From positions 62,001-126,000 of the forward strand of contig CP131056.1 in NCBI GenBank assembly GCA_030657355.1: DNA of 64,000 bases, read 5' to 3'. Source of the stretch: Radicibacter daui. Lineage in GTDB: Bacteria; Pseudomonadota; Alphaproteobacteria; Radicibacterales; Radicibacteraceae. The first letter of the stretch is position 1. Each line of letters starts with the position of its first letter. Under the pieces are notes generated by a model that saw nothing but the letters and a program-made list of their open reading frames with translations, ran no database searches and was not told the DNA's origin. This document shows positions 45,053 to 54,271 of this stretch, in pieces. A program made the translations under genes and the position numbers.

Positions 45053-45850
45053 TTAGCCGCCCTTGCGCAACATGGAGAGGCTCTTGCCGGCCTGCGTAGC
45101 CTCCGGCGTGCCGGGCGCCAGATCCTGCACCTTCTGCCAGTCTTCCCGCGCTCCGGGGCCATCGCCCAGAGCCCGACGGATGGAGCCGCGTTCCAGCAGG
45201 ATCGCCGGATCGTCGGGCTTCAGCTTTGCCGCCTCGCCGATGGCGTCCATCGCCTGGTCCGGCAGGCCCATTTCACGCAGGGCACCCGCCCGGTAGAGCC
45301 AGGCATCGGAGGATTTGGGGTCGAGATCGAGTACCTTGTCGCTCTCCCCCACCGCTCCCTCATAGTCACCGGACTTGCCAAGCGCGACCAGCCGGTCGAG
45401 GTGCAGCGACTCATCCTTCGGCGTGATGGCGAGGGCGGCATCGATTGCCGTCAGCGCCTTTTCCGGCTCATCCGCCTGCAACCAGGCCTGCGCCGCCTGC
45501 CCGTAGAGCGGCGCCACGGTGCCGGCAAGGTCACTGTCCGGATGCTGGCGGTAAAAGCCGTTCATCTCGTCAGCCAGCGAGGAGAAGATATGCGCAGCCC
45601 CGCTCCAGTCGCCGCTGAGGCTGAGGGCATAGGCGATGCAGTGCCGCGCCGCATTGCCGCCGCCGGCCTCTTCCCACGCGCGGGCAAGCGGCAAGGTCTG
45701 CTGCGGGCTTGCTTCTGCCCGGCGGCGACAGGTTTCCGGATCCGAAATGATCGCTTGCGCGCTTGCGCCGTGCGGCAGCAGGGCGCCGGCCACAGGCAGG
45801 CCGCCTGCCATAACGGTCAGGACAAGAAGCGATTGGCGGGCAAGACGCAT
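45053..45850 (-). CDS. Exported tetratricopeptide-repeat protein
   Basis: A 265-residue protein with a signal peptide (MRLARQSLLVLTVMAGGLPV, cleaved near GASAQ) followed by about five TPR-like helical repeats. One early repeat starts TLPLARAWEEAGGGNAARHC; then come EPEKALTAIDAALAITPKDE, DAWLYRAGALREMGLPDQAM and AGKSLSMLRKGG at the end. TPR proteins mediate protein contacts; no enzymatic motif is seen. Partner unknown. The start ATG 45850 gives a normal signal peptide; the frame is open 38 codons further. It is divergent from an epimerase-like gene. Confidence 0.85.
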   Translation of the reverse strand: MRLARQSLLVLTVMAGGLPVAGALLPHGASAQAIISDPETCRRRAEASPQQTLPLARAWEEAGGGNAARHCIAYALSLSGDWSGAAHIFSSLADEMNGFYRQHPDSDLAGTVAPLYGQAAQAWLQADEPEKALTAIDAALAITPKDESLHLDRLVALGKSGDYEGAVGESDKVLDLDPKSSDAWLYRAGALREMGLPDQAMDAIGEAAKLKPDDPAILLERGSIRRALGDGPGAREDWQKVQDLAPGTPEATQAGKSLSMLRKGG

Positions 45851-45996
45851 GTTCCGGTATTTCCTGAAAGCCGCGACAGCGGCCGGCATTGGCGACAAGA
45901 ACGGTCGGGATGGTTGCGCCGAAGGACCGGCGCGTGGCACCTGACTATCAGCTGCCCCGACCATGACCGTCCATAAGGGACGAAAAAAGGCAAAAG

Positions 45997-46878
45997 ATGA
46001 AACTGCTGATATTCGGCATGGGCTTTACCGGCAAGGCCCTCGCACGAGCCGCGCTGCGGCAGGGCGTTGAGGTTGCAGGCACCGTGCGCCGCCGCGAGAA
46101 GCTGGGCTCCCTCACCGATGATCCGGCCCTTGCCGGGCTGGAACTGCTCTCCTGGCCATTTTCATCCGCCGATACGGCGCTTGCCGGTGTCACACACCTG
46201 ATAGCGACGGCCCCTCCGGCCGAGCCGTCGGCAACAGGTGGAGCGCCCGGTTTCTGCGACCCGCTGCTGGCGGAATGCAGCACGCAGCTGCGCGAGCGGG
46301 CGGGCGCGCTCTGGACAGGGTATCTCTCGACCACCGGCGTTTATGGTGACCATGGCGGCGCCCGGGTGGATGAGGAAACGCCCCCGGCCCCCAGCAGCCC
46401 GCGCTCGGCCCGCCGGCTGGAAAGCGAACGGGAATGGCAACAAAGCGGGCTCGATCCACACATCTTCCGCCTGCCCGGCATCTATGGGCCGGGGCGCAGT
46501 GTGCTGGATCAGCTGCGGCAAGGCACCGCCCGGCGAATCGTCAAACCCGGCCACGTCTTCAGCCGCATCCATGTGGAGGATATTGCCGCTGCCGTTCTGG
46601 CCGCCATGGCCCTGCCGCCGCCGGGACGCCTCTACAACATTGCCGACAATGAGCCGGCCCCCAACGCCGACGTCATCGCTTTTGGCGCCGGGCTGCTGGA
46701 AATGGCGCCTCCGCCCGAGATTGCCTTTGACGAGGCGAGCCTCAGCGAGATGGCACTCAGCTTCTGGCAGGACAATCGACGCGTCTCCAACACCCGTGCC
46801 CGCACTGAACTCGGCTGGCAGCCGATATACCCCACCTACAGGGAAGGGCTGAGCGCCATTCTGGCTGCCGGCGGCTGA
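45997..46878 (+). CDS. NAD(P)-dependent epimerase/dehydratase-like protein (YeeZ-type SDR)
   Basis: A 293-residue extended short-chain dehydrogenase-fold protein. The nucleotide-binding start is MKLLIFGMGFTGKALARAAL, a GxGxxG-like motif. The active-site region has YLSTTGVYGDHGG rather than a full YxxxK triad: after STTGVYG the serine-threonine is kept but the catalytic Tyr-Lys pair is not obvious. FRLPGIYGPGRSVLDQLRQG and RIHVEDIAAAVLAAM are conserved in the YeeZ-like group. Function unknown; such proteins can be regulatory rather than catalytic. AAGG lies six bases before the ATG. Confidence 0.85.
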   Translation: MKLLIFGMGFTGKALARAALRQGVEVAGTVRRREKLGSLTDDPALAGLELLSWPFSSADTALAGVTHLIATAPPAEPSATGGAPGFCDPLLAECSTQLRERAGALWTGYLSTTGVYGDHGGARVDEETPPAPSSPRSARRLESEREWQQSGLDPHIFRLPGIYGPGRSVLDQLRQGTARRIVKPGHVFSRIHVEDIAAAVLAAMALPPPGRLYNIADNEPAPNADVIAFGAGLLEMAPPPEIAFDEASLSEMALSFWQDNRRVSNTRARTELGWQPIYPTYREGLSAILAAGG

Positions 46879-46884
46879 ACCTTC

Positions 46885-47958
46885 TCAGCCGGCAAGTGCC
46901 AGCCGCTGGCTGGAAGCGACGTGAAGGAACTGGCGCAGCGGCATAGGCTTGCCGAGATGGAAGCCCTGCACATAGCGGATGCCCATCTGCGCCAGATGGG
47001 CCGCCGTACCGGCGTCCTCCACCCCCTCGGCCACCACTTCGGCACCCATACAGGCCGCGAGGCTGAGGCTGGTCTTGACGATGGCAAGGGCAATCGGATC
47101 GTCGGCGATGCGCGAGACGAAGAACCGGTCGAGCTTGATCTGCGAGAAGGGCAGGAGATCGAGTATATGCAGCGAGGCATAGCCGGTACCGAAATCGTCC
47201 AGCACGATACTGATACCGCGGGCGGCGAGCGCGTCGGCCACCTTGCGGGCAAGGTCGATACGCTGGAGCGAATGTGTCTCCGTCAACTCCACCTTGAGGC
47301 GGGCCGGGTCGACACCAAGCTGCCGGCAAGCCTGATCGATTTCACCGACAAGGTCTATATTCTCCAGATCCTGCGCCGAGACATTGACCGAGATGGCGAT
47401 ATCCACGCCTTCGGCACCGCAGAAATGCAGAGCCTGCGCCGCGCCGGCAATCATCTGCCGGGTGACGCGATGCAGCCGCCCGGCTTTTTCCAGAAGCGGA
47501 ATGAATTCGGCCGGGGAGCGCACGGCGCCGCTGCTGTCGATCCAGCGTACCAGCGTTTCCGCTGCCACCACGCGCCCGCGTTTCATGTCGTAGATCGGCT
47601 GGAAATAGGCGGTGAACTCGCCGCGGGAAAGACCGGCCTCGATCTGCGCCAACTGGCGGCGCTCGGCTGAAGAAAGCCGCCGGGTCTGGAAACGGTCCCA
47701 GACCTGCCAGCCAAAATAGCCAAGGCAGATAACCAGCAGGGCCAAGGCGAACGCCGACAGCACATCGTCACGCACCATGTTCATGCCCACGAGCCGGGCG
47801 GCGAGGCCCTTCAGCGCTTCCCAGGCAAGACCAAGAACGGCAAGTCCGGCGCCTGCTGCCACCAGCAGGCTGGCCCGCGACCCGCCGGCGGCCAGCGGCG
47901 TCAGCGGCAATCTGGCGGTGGCGGAGGAAATGACATGGGGAAGGCGGATCGGGCTCAT
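46885..47958 (-). CDS. EAL-domain cyclic di-GMP phosphodiesterase
   Basis: A 357-residue membrane protein with two N-terminal helices (about 30-48 and 64-86) and a C-terminal EAL domain (about 105-350). Metal and catalytic residues are visible: ETLVRW (E134; EAL is ETL here), SVNVSAQ (N), ELTE, LDDFGTGYAS, IKLDRFFV (K), AEGVED and YVQGFHLGKP (Q). The replacement of Ala by Thr in the EAL motif is outside the catalytic residues, so activity is likely. There is no GGDEF domain. It converges with the epimerase-like gene. It may link to the two chemoreceptors through motility control, but that is speculation. Confidence 0.9.
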   Translation of the reverse strand: MSPIRLPHVISSATARLPLTPLAAGGSRASLLVAAGAGLAVLGLAWEALKGLAARLVGMNMVRDDVLSAFALALLVICLGYFGWQVWDRFQTRRLSSAERRQLAQIEAGLSRGEFTAYFQPIYDMKRGRVVAAETLVRWIDSSGAVRSPAEFIPLLEKAGRLHRVTRQMIAGAAQALHFCGAEGVDIAISVNVSAQDLENIDLVGEIDQACRQLGVDPARLKVELTETHSLQRIDLARKVADALAARGISIVLDDFGTGYASLHILDLLPFSQIKLDRFFVSRIADDPIALAIVKTSLSLAACMGAEVVAEGVEDAGTAAHLAQMGIRYVQGFHLGKPMPLRQFLHVASSQRLALAG

Positions 47959-48119
47959 CGGGCGTCACCTTGGCTCTAGCGCGGGATGCGGTCCTGCCCC
48001 GGACGCCGCCGGGCACGGCGGACGGGGTACAGGAAAAGCCTAACCAAGGCCGCCCGGCTCATCTGCCTGGCAATTGGATGAAAGAACCCTAGACCAAAGT
48101 AGGAGAAAGGCCGGCTGCG

Positions 48120-48347
48120 TCAGGTAATAACGTCGAGGAACATGCCGCGGCGATAGCGCTGCGGCAGGCGCAGAATGCCGTCCACCATCAGGGATGCCAG
48201 TTCCTGCAGGCTGGGAAAACGGTCGCGATGGCGCCGCGGCGCATCGGACGGCGCCCCGGAGCGGCGTGCGGCAGCGCCGGCGGCGAGCGAAGCATTGCCG
48301 GTTTCGCTGGCACTGGACCCGACGGAGGTGCGGCGGCTATCGACCAT
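48120..48347 (-). CDS. Small basic protein of unknown function
   Basis: A 75-residue candidate protein. A disordered Ser/Ala/Arg-rich N-terminal half (SRRTSVGSSASETGNASLAA) is followed by a helix-like C-terminus (FPSLQELASLMVDGILRLPQ, then YRRGMFLDVIT). No known family is recognised. ATG 48347 has GGGA about eight bases upstream; a TTG at 48374 is also in frame. The gene is divergent from the AEC transporter. It may be a real small gene or chance. Confidence 0.45.
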   Translation of the reverse strand: MVDSRRTSVGSSASETGNASLAAGAAARRSGAPSDAPRRHRDRFPSLQELASLMVDGILRLPQRYRRGMFLDVIT

Positions 48348-48448
48348 TGACGCATTCCCAAAAGACTGGCCCAAAAGACCGGTAGCTATCGTAGCAGGTT
48401 TCCTGCCCCGATTGCGAGCCCCGCCCCGGCACCGCCGAAAGTCTGCCC

Positions 48449-49384
48449 ATGGTTCTCGACATCATTCTGCCGGTCTTCGGGCTGGTACTGTTCGGTTATC
48501 TTGCCGCGCGCTTTGGCCTGTTCAAGGAGCAGCACATCGCCGGTCTTGCCAATTTCTGCTTCACCTTTGCCGTACCGGTATTGCTCTTCTCCAGCCTCTC
48601 CGGCGCCAGGCTGCCGAAGGAGATCGACTGGGGCTTCATGCTCTCCTTCTATATCGGCGGCCTTGCCACCTTCTTTGTCGGCATGTTCATCGGCCGGCGC
48701 TTCTTTGGCCTCAGGATCGACGGACAGGCCCTGATGGGCATGACCAGCGCCTTTTCCAACACGGCGCTGCTGGGCATCCCCCTCATCATCGCAACGCTTG
48801 GCAAGGACGCTTCGCTCGCCGTCTTCATGCTGATTTCAGTGCATTCGGCGGTCTATTTTTCGCTGGTCACCGTGCTGGTCAGCTTCCGCAATGGCAGCGG
48901 GGCCGGCATTGCCGCACAGGTCGGTGCCGTCCTCAAGGATCTGGCGACCAACCCCATCCTCATCGGGCTTGTGTGCGGCATGGCAGTCAGCCTTACCGGC
49001 ATCACCCTGCCCCATGTCATCACCACCATGGCCTCCCAGCTCGGCTCCGCAGGCGTGCCAGCCTCCGCCTTCGCCATGGGGGCCACGCTCTCCCAGTACC
49101 GTATTGCAGGTTCGCTGCCGCAAGCCGGCATCATGGTGCTGCTGAAGCAGATCATGCATCCGCTGCTGGTGTGGCTGCTCGCTCACTATGTCTTCGGGGT
49201 TACCGGCATCTGGCTGGGTGCCGCCGTACTGATGGCGGCCATGCCCACCGGCATCAATGTCTATGTCTTTGCCGCGCGCTATGGCGGTGATGCGGTGCCG
49301 GCCACCTCCACCGCCATCCTCGTCTCGACCGCGCTTTCGGTGGTGACCATGGCGCTGGTCAGCACATTGCTGGGCCTCACCTGA
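48449..49384 (+). CDS. AEC (auxin efflux carrier) family transporter
   Basis: A 311-residue permease with about ten helices in two inverted halves. FVGMFIGRRFFGLRIDGQAL, SAFSNTALLGIPLIIATLGK and AAVLMAAMPTGINVYVFAAR carry the motifs of the MdcF-type AEC family. Relatives export malonate, malate, auxin-like acids or other metabolites; the substrate cannot be named. The start ATG 48449 has no strong ribosome binding site. A bidirectional terminator separates it from the leftward CFA-synthase-like gene. Confidence 0.9.
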   Translation: MVLDIILPVFGLVLFGYLAARFGLFKEQHIAGLANFCFTFAVPVLLFSSLSGARLPKEIDWGFMLSFYIGGLATFFVGMFIGRRFFGLRIDGQALMGMTSAFSNTALLGIPLIIATLGKDASLAVFMLISVHSAVYFSLVTVLVSFRNGSGAGIAAQVGAVLKDLATNPILIGLVCGMAVSLTGITLPHVITTMASQLGSAGVPASAFAMGATLSQYRIAGSLPQAGIMVLLKQIMHPLLVWLLAHYVFGVTGIWLGAAVLMAAMPTGINVYVFAARYGGDAVPATSTAILVSTALSVVTMALVSTLLGLT

Positions 49385-49385
49385 C

Positions 49386-49422
49386 AAAAAGCCGGCCCGG
49401 AAAATCCGGGCCGGCTTTTTTA
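49386..49422. terminator. Bidirectional terminator between the AEC and CFA-synthase-like genes
   Basis: AAAAAGCCGGCCCGGA (49386-49401) pairs perfectly with TCCGGGCCGGCTTTTT (49405-49420) around a three-base loop, with A-rich and T-rich flanks on the two strands. Confidence 0.92.
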
Positions 49423-49444
49423 CCCGCGACAGCGGATACCGGGG

Positions 49445-50692
49445 TTACCTGTCGTAACGCGGCTTGCGGATCACCAGATGCGCTACGCCCATGTTGGCGA
49501 CCTCCGGCACGAAGGCCGATTCAGAGCCGGCCAGATAGAAGTCCCACAGGCGGAAGAACTCGTCATCGCGCGCACCGCCGCGGATTTCCGGCCAGATCTG
49601 GTGGAAACGCTCGCGCCAGACTTCCAGCGTGCGGCGGTAATTCTCACCCTCATGCACATAGACGGTCTCGATATCGAGGCCGGCCTTCTCCGCCGGAGCA
49701 ATCATCTCCGAAACGGCGGGAATGTAACCGCCGGGGAAGATGTTGCGGTGGATCCACTCGTCCGTCTTGCCGGGCTTCGGCCGTACGATGGAGTGGATGA
49801 CGGCACGGCCGCCCGGCACCAGATACCGCCGGATGGTATCGAAATAATGCCGGTACTGGCCGAGTCCGAGATGCTCGTACATGCCGACCGACACCACCTT
49901 GTCGAAGATCGCCGTCTCGTCCTTGCGGTACTCGCGATAGTCGGTGAGGTGGTAGTGCAGGCGGGAGCGCACCTCCTCGGGCAGTTCGCCGGCCACCCGC
50001 TGGGCTTCCTTGAACTGGCCCGGCGTCACCGTCACGCCATGCGCATCGGCACCGTAGTCGGTGGCAAGAAAACGGGTGAGCCTGCCCCAGCCGCACCCGA
50101 TATCCAGCACCCGGTCACCCGGCTGAACCTGGGCGCGCTGGGCAACCTTGTTCAGCTTGTTGAGCTGCGCCTGTTCCAGCGTCTCCGTCCCCGGCTCCCA
50201 GAAAGCGCAGGAGTAGGTCATCGATTCGCCAAGGAAACGATGATAAAAATCGGCGTCCAGATTGTAGTGTTCATGCAGGTTGCGGCGCGCATGCAGCGGC
50301 ATGACCAGATGGCGCATCAGGAAGGCCGGCGTGCGCAGATCCGCCAGCGTATTGTACATCTGCATGAATTTGGTCGGGCTGCGGCTCGTCAGCAGCACCA
50401 GAAGCTCATAAAGGTCGCCTTCGACCAGGCGCCAGTCGCCTTTGACATAGCCATCCCCGAAGGCGAGGCTCGGCTGGAACAGCATCTGGAAAAGGCGCTT
50501 GAGGCGCGGCGGCGCCATTGTGATGCCGCAATAGCTGTTGCCGAGAAGAACCTCTTCGCCCGGGCCGAATACCAGGCGCAAACCAATGTCGCCCACCATC
50601 ATCCGCATGACGCGGGTGATGATGTCCTTTTCCCATTGTCCGGCATAGTTCGGTAAGACCAAACTCCCCCTGAGGTCATCCGTTGCTGTCAT
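49445..50692 (-). CDS. cfa: Cyclopropane-fatty-acyl-phospholipid synthase-family methyltransferase
   Basis: A 415-residue SAM-dependent enzyme that modifies the double bond of membrane lipids. The CFA-specific N-terminal domain (LRLVFGPGEEVLLGNSYCGI, then FGDGYVKGDWRLVEGDLYEL) precedes the methyltransferase core with SAM motif VLDIGCGWGRLTRF and the acyl-binding stretch HYNLDADFYHRFLGESMTYS. VVSVGMYEHLG and IFPGGYIPAVSEMI are also conserved. Exact product (cyclopropane or other methylated acyl chain) is not determined. Leftward, single gene; divergent from the TPR-glycosyltransferase gene. Confidence 0.93.
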   Translation of the reverse strand: MTATDDLRGSLVLPNYAGQWEKDIITRVMRMMVGDIGLRLVFGPGEEVLLGNSYCGITMAPPRLKRLFQMLFQPSLAFGDGYVKGDWRLVEGDLYELLVLLTSRSPTKFMQMYNTLADLRTPAFLMRHLVMPLHARRNLHEHYNLDADFYHRFLGESMTYSCAFWEPGTETLEQAQLNKLNKVAQRAQVQPGDRVLDIGCGWGRLTRFLATDYGADAHGVTVTPGQFKEAQRVAGELPEEVRSRLHYHLTDYREYRKDETAIFDKVVSVGMYEHLGLGQYRHYFDTIRRYLVPGGRAVIHSIVRPKPGKTDEWIHRNIFPGGYIPAVSEMIAPAEKAGLDIETVYVHEGENYRRTLEVWRERFHQIWPEIRGGARDDEFFRLWDFYLAGSESAFVPEVANMGVAHLVIRKPRYDR

Positions 50693-50786
50693 GTCAACAC
50701 GTCCCCTTGGTCGATTTGTCTTCTAATCACCTATCCTAAAGGACAGATTGGCATACGATTTCCTGACTTTGACAAGGGGGTGAAAT

Positions 50787-52130
50787 GTGAATCAGTCCAC
50801 GCATTCCCCTGCCGTGCAAAACCGGTCCGAGAGCGAGGCCGCCATTGCCGCGCTTCAGGCCGAAACGGCCCAAAACCCTGCGGCCCGTCGCCCGCTGGCA
50901 ACCGCCCTGATGGAGGCGCGGCGCTGGCAAGACGCGATCCCGGTGCTCGAATCGCTGCTCGCCGAACAACAGGGTGACGCCGACTCCGCCTTTAAACTTG
51001 GCAACGCCCTGCGCCATCTCGGCCGACCCGAAGCGGCGCTGGCGGCTTACGACCATGTCCTGCGCATCAACCCCACTTCTGCCGAGGCGCACCTCAACCG
51101 CGGCAGCATGCTGGTGGCGCTCGGCCGGCCCGACCTTGCGCTCGGCTCCTACGATGCCGCGCTGCGGGCCCGGCCCACCTACAGCACCGCCCGTTACAGC
51201 CGCGGCATGGCTCTCCTGCAAATGGGCCGCTTTACCGAAGGCTGGCAGGACTATGCCTGGCGCTTCGGTGATCCCGACAGCCGCCCGGCCCCGGTCAAGT
51301 TGCCGGAGTGGCAAGGAGAATCGGGTAAAACCGTACTGGTGCTGGCCGAGCAGGGCTTTGGCGATCTGATCCAGTTTGTGCGTTTCGTGCCGTGGCTTGA
51401 AAGCCGTGCCAGCTGCCGGCCGATCCTGGTATGCGATCCCAGGATGGTCGCGCTGCTGGGGGGCTTTCGGGAGAAACTGATACTGCACCCGCTGAGTTCC
51501 CCACACCCGCCAGCCGACTGCTATATCCCCCTGCTTTCGCTCCCGCGGCATTTCAGCGCAGACCCCGCCGCCTTGCCGCTGCCGCGCAGTTATCTGACCG
51601 CCGATCCGGCGCGGCTTGCCCGTTGGAGCGGTATTTTGGGACCCTCCCCCGGCTTTCGTGTCGGCCTCGTATGGCAAGGCAATCCGGACGCGGAAATCGA
51701 CAAGGGACGGTCCTATCCGCTGGCAGCAGCAGCGCCGCTTGCCGGCCTGGATGGCGTGCGCCTGATCGCCTTCCAGCAGCGCCACGGGCTGGAGCAGCTG
51801 GAGACCCTGCCGGAGGGCATGACGGTCGAGCACTTGCCGGACGGGGTCGATGCCGACGGCAATGCCTTTGCCGATACCGCCGCGCTGCTGCGCCAGATCG
51901 ATCTGCTCATCACCAGCGATACGGCGATGGCCCATCTGGCCGGCGCGCTTGGCCTACCGGCCTGGGTGGCGCTGAAGGCCGTCCCGGAATGGCGCTGGGG
52001 CCTCGGCGGCGAAGTCACGCCCTGGTACGCCTCGCTGCGCCTCTTCCGCCAGCATCGCCGGGACGACTGGGACGGGATGTTTCAGGAAATGGCGGAAAAG
52101 CTTGGTGAATTGCTCGCCGCCCGGCGGTGA
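50787..52130 (+). CDS. TPR and glycosyltransferase-9-like (heptosyltransferase-fold) protein
   Basis: A 447-residue cytoplasmic protein. The N-terminal half (about 15-150) has TPR repeats: AFKLGNALRHLGRPEAALAA, YDHVLRINPTSAEAHLNRGS and DAALRARPTYSTARYSRGMA. The C-terminal half resembles GT9-type glycosyltransferases with the nucleotide-sugar segment VGLVWQGNPDAEIDKGRSYP and the acceptor-site signature LLITSDTAMAHLAGALGLPA. This architecture occurs in proteins acting on flagellins or surface glycans. No clear catalytic assignment is possible. The start is GTG 50787 with AAGGGGG seven bases upstream. Confidence 0.87.
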   Translation: MNQSTHSPAVQNRSESEAAIAALQAETAQNPAARRPLATALMEARRWQDAIPVLESLLAEQQGDADSAFKLGNALRHLGRPEAALAAYDHVLRINPTSAEAHLNRGSMLVALGRPDLALGSYDAALRARPTYSTARYSRGMALLQMGRFTEGWQDYAWRFGDPDSRPAPVKLPEWQGESGKTVLVLAEQGFGDLIQFVRFVPWLESRASCRPILVCDPRMVALLGGFREKLILHPLSSPHPPADCYIPLLSLPRHFSADPAALPLPRSYLTADPARLARWSGILGPSPGFRVGLVWQGNPDAEIDKGRSYPLAAAAPLAGLDGVRLIAFQQRHGLEQLETLPEGMTVEHLPDGVDADGNAFADTAALLRQIDLLITSDTAMAHLAGALGLPAWVALKAVPEWRWGLGGEVTPWYASLRLFRQHRRDDWDGMFQEMAEKLGELLAARR

Positions 52131-52294
52131 TTTTAATAAAAGCCCCGCGACAGGGCCGGCGAAGGCTCGCTATTGTACGGCTATCGTAACGGCCGTTCGG
52201 CCGTACCGCCCTTCCTGCCGAAGATCGCCCCCATGATCCCGCCGCGAATGCCCCGAGAGAGGATGCCGGTCGCCCTGCCGGCAAGGAGCCGATA

Positions 52295-53404
52295 ATGCGT
52301 GTGGCCATTGTCGGTGGCGGCATCCATGGGCTCAGCACGGCCTGGGCACTCGCCCGTCTCGGCCACGAGGTCGAGCTGTTCGAACAGCATGAAATCGGCC
52401 ATGCGGCGGCGGCTTCCGCCGATGAGCACCGGCTGATCCGCACTTTCTATCCCGGTGAGGCCGGGTATCAGGCCATGGCACGGGCGGCCTTCGATGCCTG
52501 GGTCGATCTGTGGATGGATCTGGGCGAGCGGCACTATGTCCCCTGCGGCGCGCTTGCCCTGTGCCGCGAAGAGGGCGACTGGACCGACCGGGCCCGGCTG
52601 ACAGCGGCAGGGCTGGATTCCGCCACCGAAACGCTTCCGCTGGACGAGATCAGGCGGCGCAATCACGCCCTTTCCACCGATGGCGTACGCTATGGCCTCT
52701 GGAGCCCCTGGGGCGGTGTGCTGCTGGCCCGGCGCATCCTTGCCGCACTGCAGGCCCACCTTGCGGCCCGCGGCGTCCGGCTCCACGAGAACACCGGCGT
52801 CCGTGCCATTGACACGGTTGCCGGCGAACTCACACTGGCCGACGGCAGCCGGCACCACGCGGACCTCGTGATCGCCGCGGCCGGCGGCTGGCTGCCGGGC
52901 TTGTTGCCGGATTCCGCCCCTCCCGGACTGCAATCGAGGCGCCAGACGCTGGTTTATGCCGAAGCCCCGACCGGGTATGCCAACGCCTGGGAAAACTCTC
53001 CTGCCATCATCGATCTGGGCGGCGAACGCGGCGGATATGCCGTTCCGCCGGTCGTGGGCACCGGTTTGAAGTTCGCCATACCCGATCTGGCGCGCCCTGC
53101 CACCGGGCCGGAGGCCGCACTTGCCCCCGCAGGCGCTGAAATCGTGGCCGATGTGATGGGCGCCTTTGCCGGCTGGCTCAATGACGGCACGCAATACCGC
53201 GTGGTATCTGCCCGCGGGTGCTGCTACACCATGGCTCCCGAAGAAAGACTGCACCTTCGTTTTGCCGCACGCTGCCTTGTGGTGGCGGCCTGTTCCGGGC
53301 ACGGCTTCAAGTTTGGCCCCCTGCTGGGTCAGGCGATTGCTGAATGTGCCGGCGGCGGGCTGGCCCCGGCCGATCTTGCACGCTGGGCTGCCGGACGGCG
53401 CTGA
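52295..53404 (+). CDS. FAD-dependent oxidoreductase, monomeric sarcosine oxidase-like (DAO family)
   Basis: A 369-residue flavoenzyme. The N-terminal dinucleotide fold is IVGGGIHGLSTAWALARLG with the acidic end FEQ. HRLIRTFYPGEAGYQAMARA is typical of monomeric sarcosine and N-methyltryptophan oxidases. C309 or C310 in RGCCYTMAPEERL lies where MSOX binds FAD covalently. The C-terminal ACSGHGFKFGPLLGQ is conserved. The substrate is a secondary amine, perhaps sarcosine, but cannot be named. AAGGAG precedes ATG 52295 at spacing eight. The gene is followed by pyrF on the same strand. Confidence 0.9.
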   Translation: MRVAIVGGGIHGLSTAWALARLGHEVELFEQHEIGHAAAASADEHRLIRTFYPGEAGYQAMARAAFDAWVDLWMDLGERHYVPCGALALCREEGDWTDRARLTAAGLDSATETLPLDEIRRRNHALSTDGVRYGLWSPWGGVLLARRILAALQAHLAARGVRLHENTGVRAIDTVAGELTLADGSRHHADLVIAAAGGWLPGLLPDSAPPGLQSRRQTLVYAEAPTGYANAWENSPAIIDLGGERGGYAVPPVVGTGLKFAIPDLARPATGPEAALAPAGAEIVADVMGAFAGWLNDGTQYRVVSARGCCYTMAPEERLHLRFAARCLVVAACSGHGFKFGPLLGQAIAECAGGGLAPADLARWAAGRR

Positions 53405-53466
53405 TCCCGGGCACCGGCACCCCGCAGAGGGCGCAGCCTTTGACGGCTTGAACCGAGAGGGCTTTG

Positions 53467-54186
53467 ATGACACCGCATCTTCGCATTTTCTGCGCTATCG
53501 ACACGCGTGACGTGCCCACTGCCGCCTTTCTGGCCGAGCGGGTGACCGGCCAGGTCGGCGGCATCAAGCTCGGGCTTGAGTTCTTCATGGCCAACGGGCC
53601 GGAAGGCGTGCGCAAGGTGCGCGAAGGTCAACCCGGCCTGCCGCTCTTCCTCGACATCAAGCTGCACGACATCCCCAACACGGTGGCCGGCGCCATCCGC
53701 TCGGTCACCTCGCTGGAGCCACAGTTCATCACCCTGCACGCCGCCGGCGGCGCCGAGATGATGCGCGCTGCCCGCACGGCAGCGGAGGAAGAGGCCGCGC
53801 GCCTGCGTGTGCGCCGCCCCCAGCTTCTGGCCGTTACTGTGCTGACAAGCCTTGATGATTATGACCTTTCCCGCACCGGCGTCAGCACGCGGGTGGAGGA
53901 GCAGGTGCTCAATCTCGCCGTCCTGGCTCAGGAGAGCGGCATGGATGGCATCGTGTGTTCACCGCACGAAGTCGCCAATGTCCGCGCGGCCTGCGGACCG
54001 GATTTTGTGCTGATGGTACCTGGCGTGCGGCCCAGCTGGTCTCCGGCGCAGGATCAGAAGCGCATCATGACCCCGAGCGAGGCGGTTTCTGCCGGGGCTG
54101 ACTATATCGTGATCGGCCGCCCCATTACGCAAGCCACGGATCCTGCGGCTTCGGCACGCAAGATTTCGGTCGAAATGGCCGGTTAA
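53467..54186 (+). CDS. pyrF: Orotidine 5'-phosphate decarboxylase
   Basis: Last step of UMP synthesis. The 239 residues fit the bacterial single-domain enzyme. Motifs: RIFCAIDTRD, GGIKLGLEFF, LFLDIKLHDIPNTV (the catalytic DxKxxD array), LTSLDDYDLS, GIVCSPHEV, VPGVRPSWSPAQDQKR and ADYIVIGRPITQA. The ATG at 53467 is chosen over an in-frame TTG 53464; GAGAGGG is upstream. A hairpin follows. Gene neighbours are trpF downstream and an amine oxidase upstream. Confidence 0.96.
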   Translation: MTPHLRIFCAIDTRDVPTAAFLAERVTGQVGGIKLGLEFFMANGPEGVRKVREGQPGLPLFLDIKLHDIPNTVAGAIRSVTSLEPQFITLHAAGGAEMMRAARTAAEEEAARLRVRRPQLLAVTVLTSLDDYDLSRTGVSTRVEEQVLNLAVLAQESGMDGIVCSPHEVANVRAACGPDFVLMVPGVRPSWSPAQDQKRIMTPSEAVSAGADYIVIGRPITQATDPAASARKISVEMAG

Positions 54187-54195
54187 GACAAAATC

Positions 54196-54240
54196 TGGTG
54201 CTCTGAAGCTTCAGGTGAAGTTTCAGAGCACCATTTCGTT
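54196..54240 (+). terminator. Terminator-like hairpin between pyrF and trpF
   Basis: TGGTGCTCTGAA (54196-54207) pairs with TTCAGAGCACCA (54222-54233), enclosing CTTCA-GG-TGAAG with a G-U pair between the two stems. The tail TTTCGTT is only weakly T-rich. Confidence 0.7.
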
Positions 54241-54271
54241 CTGACATTGCAACAAACAGGAAACTGAGTCC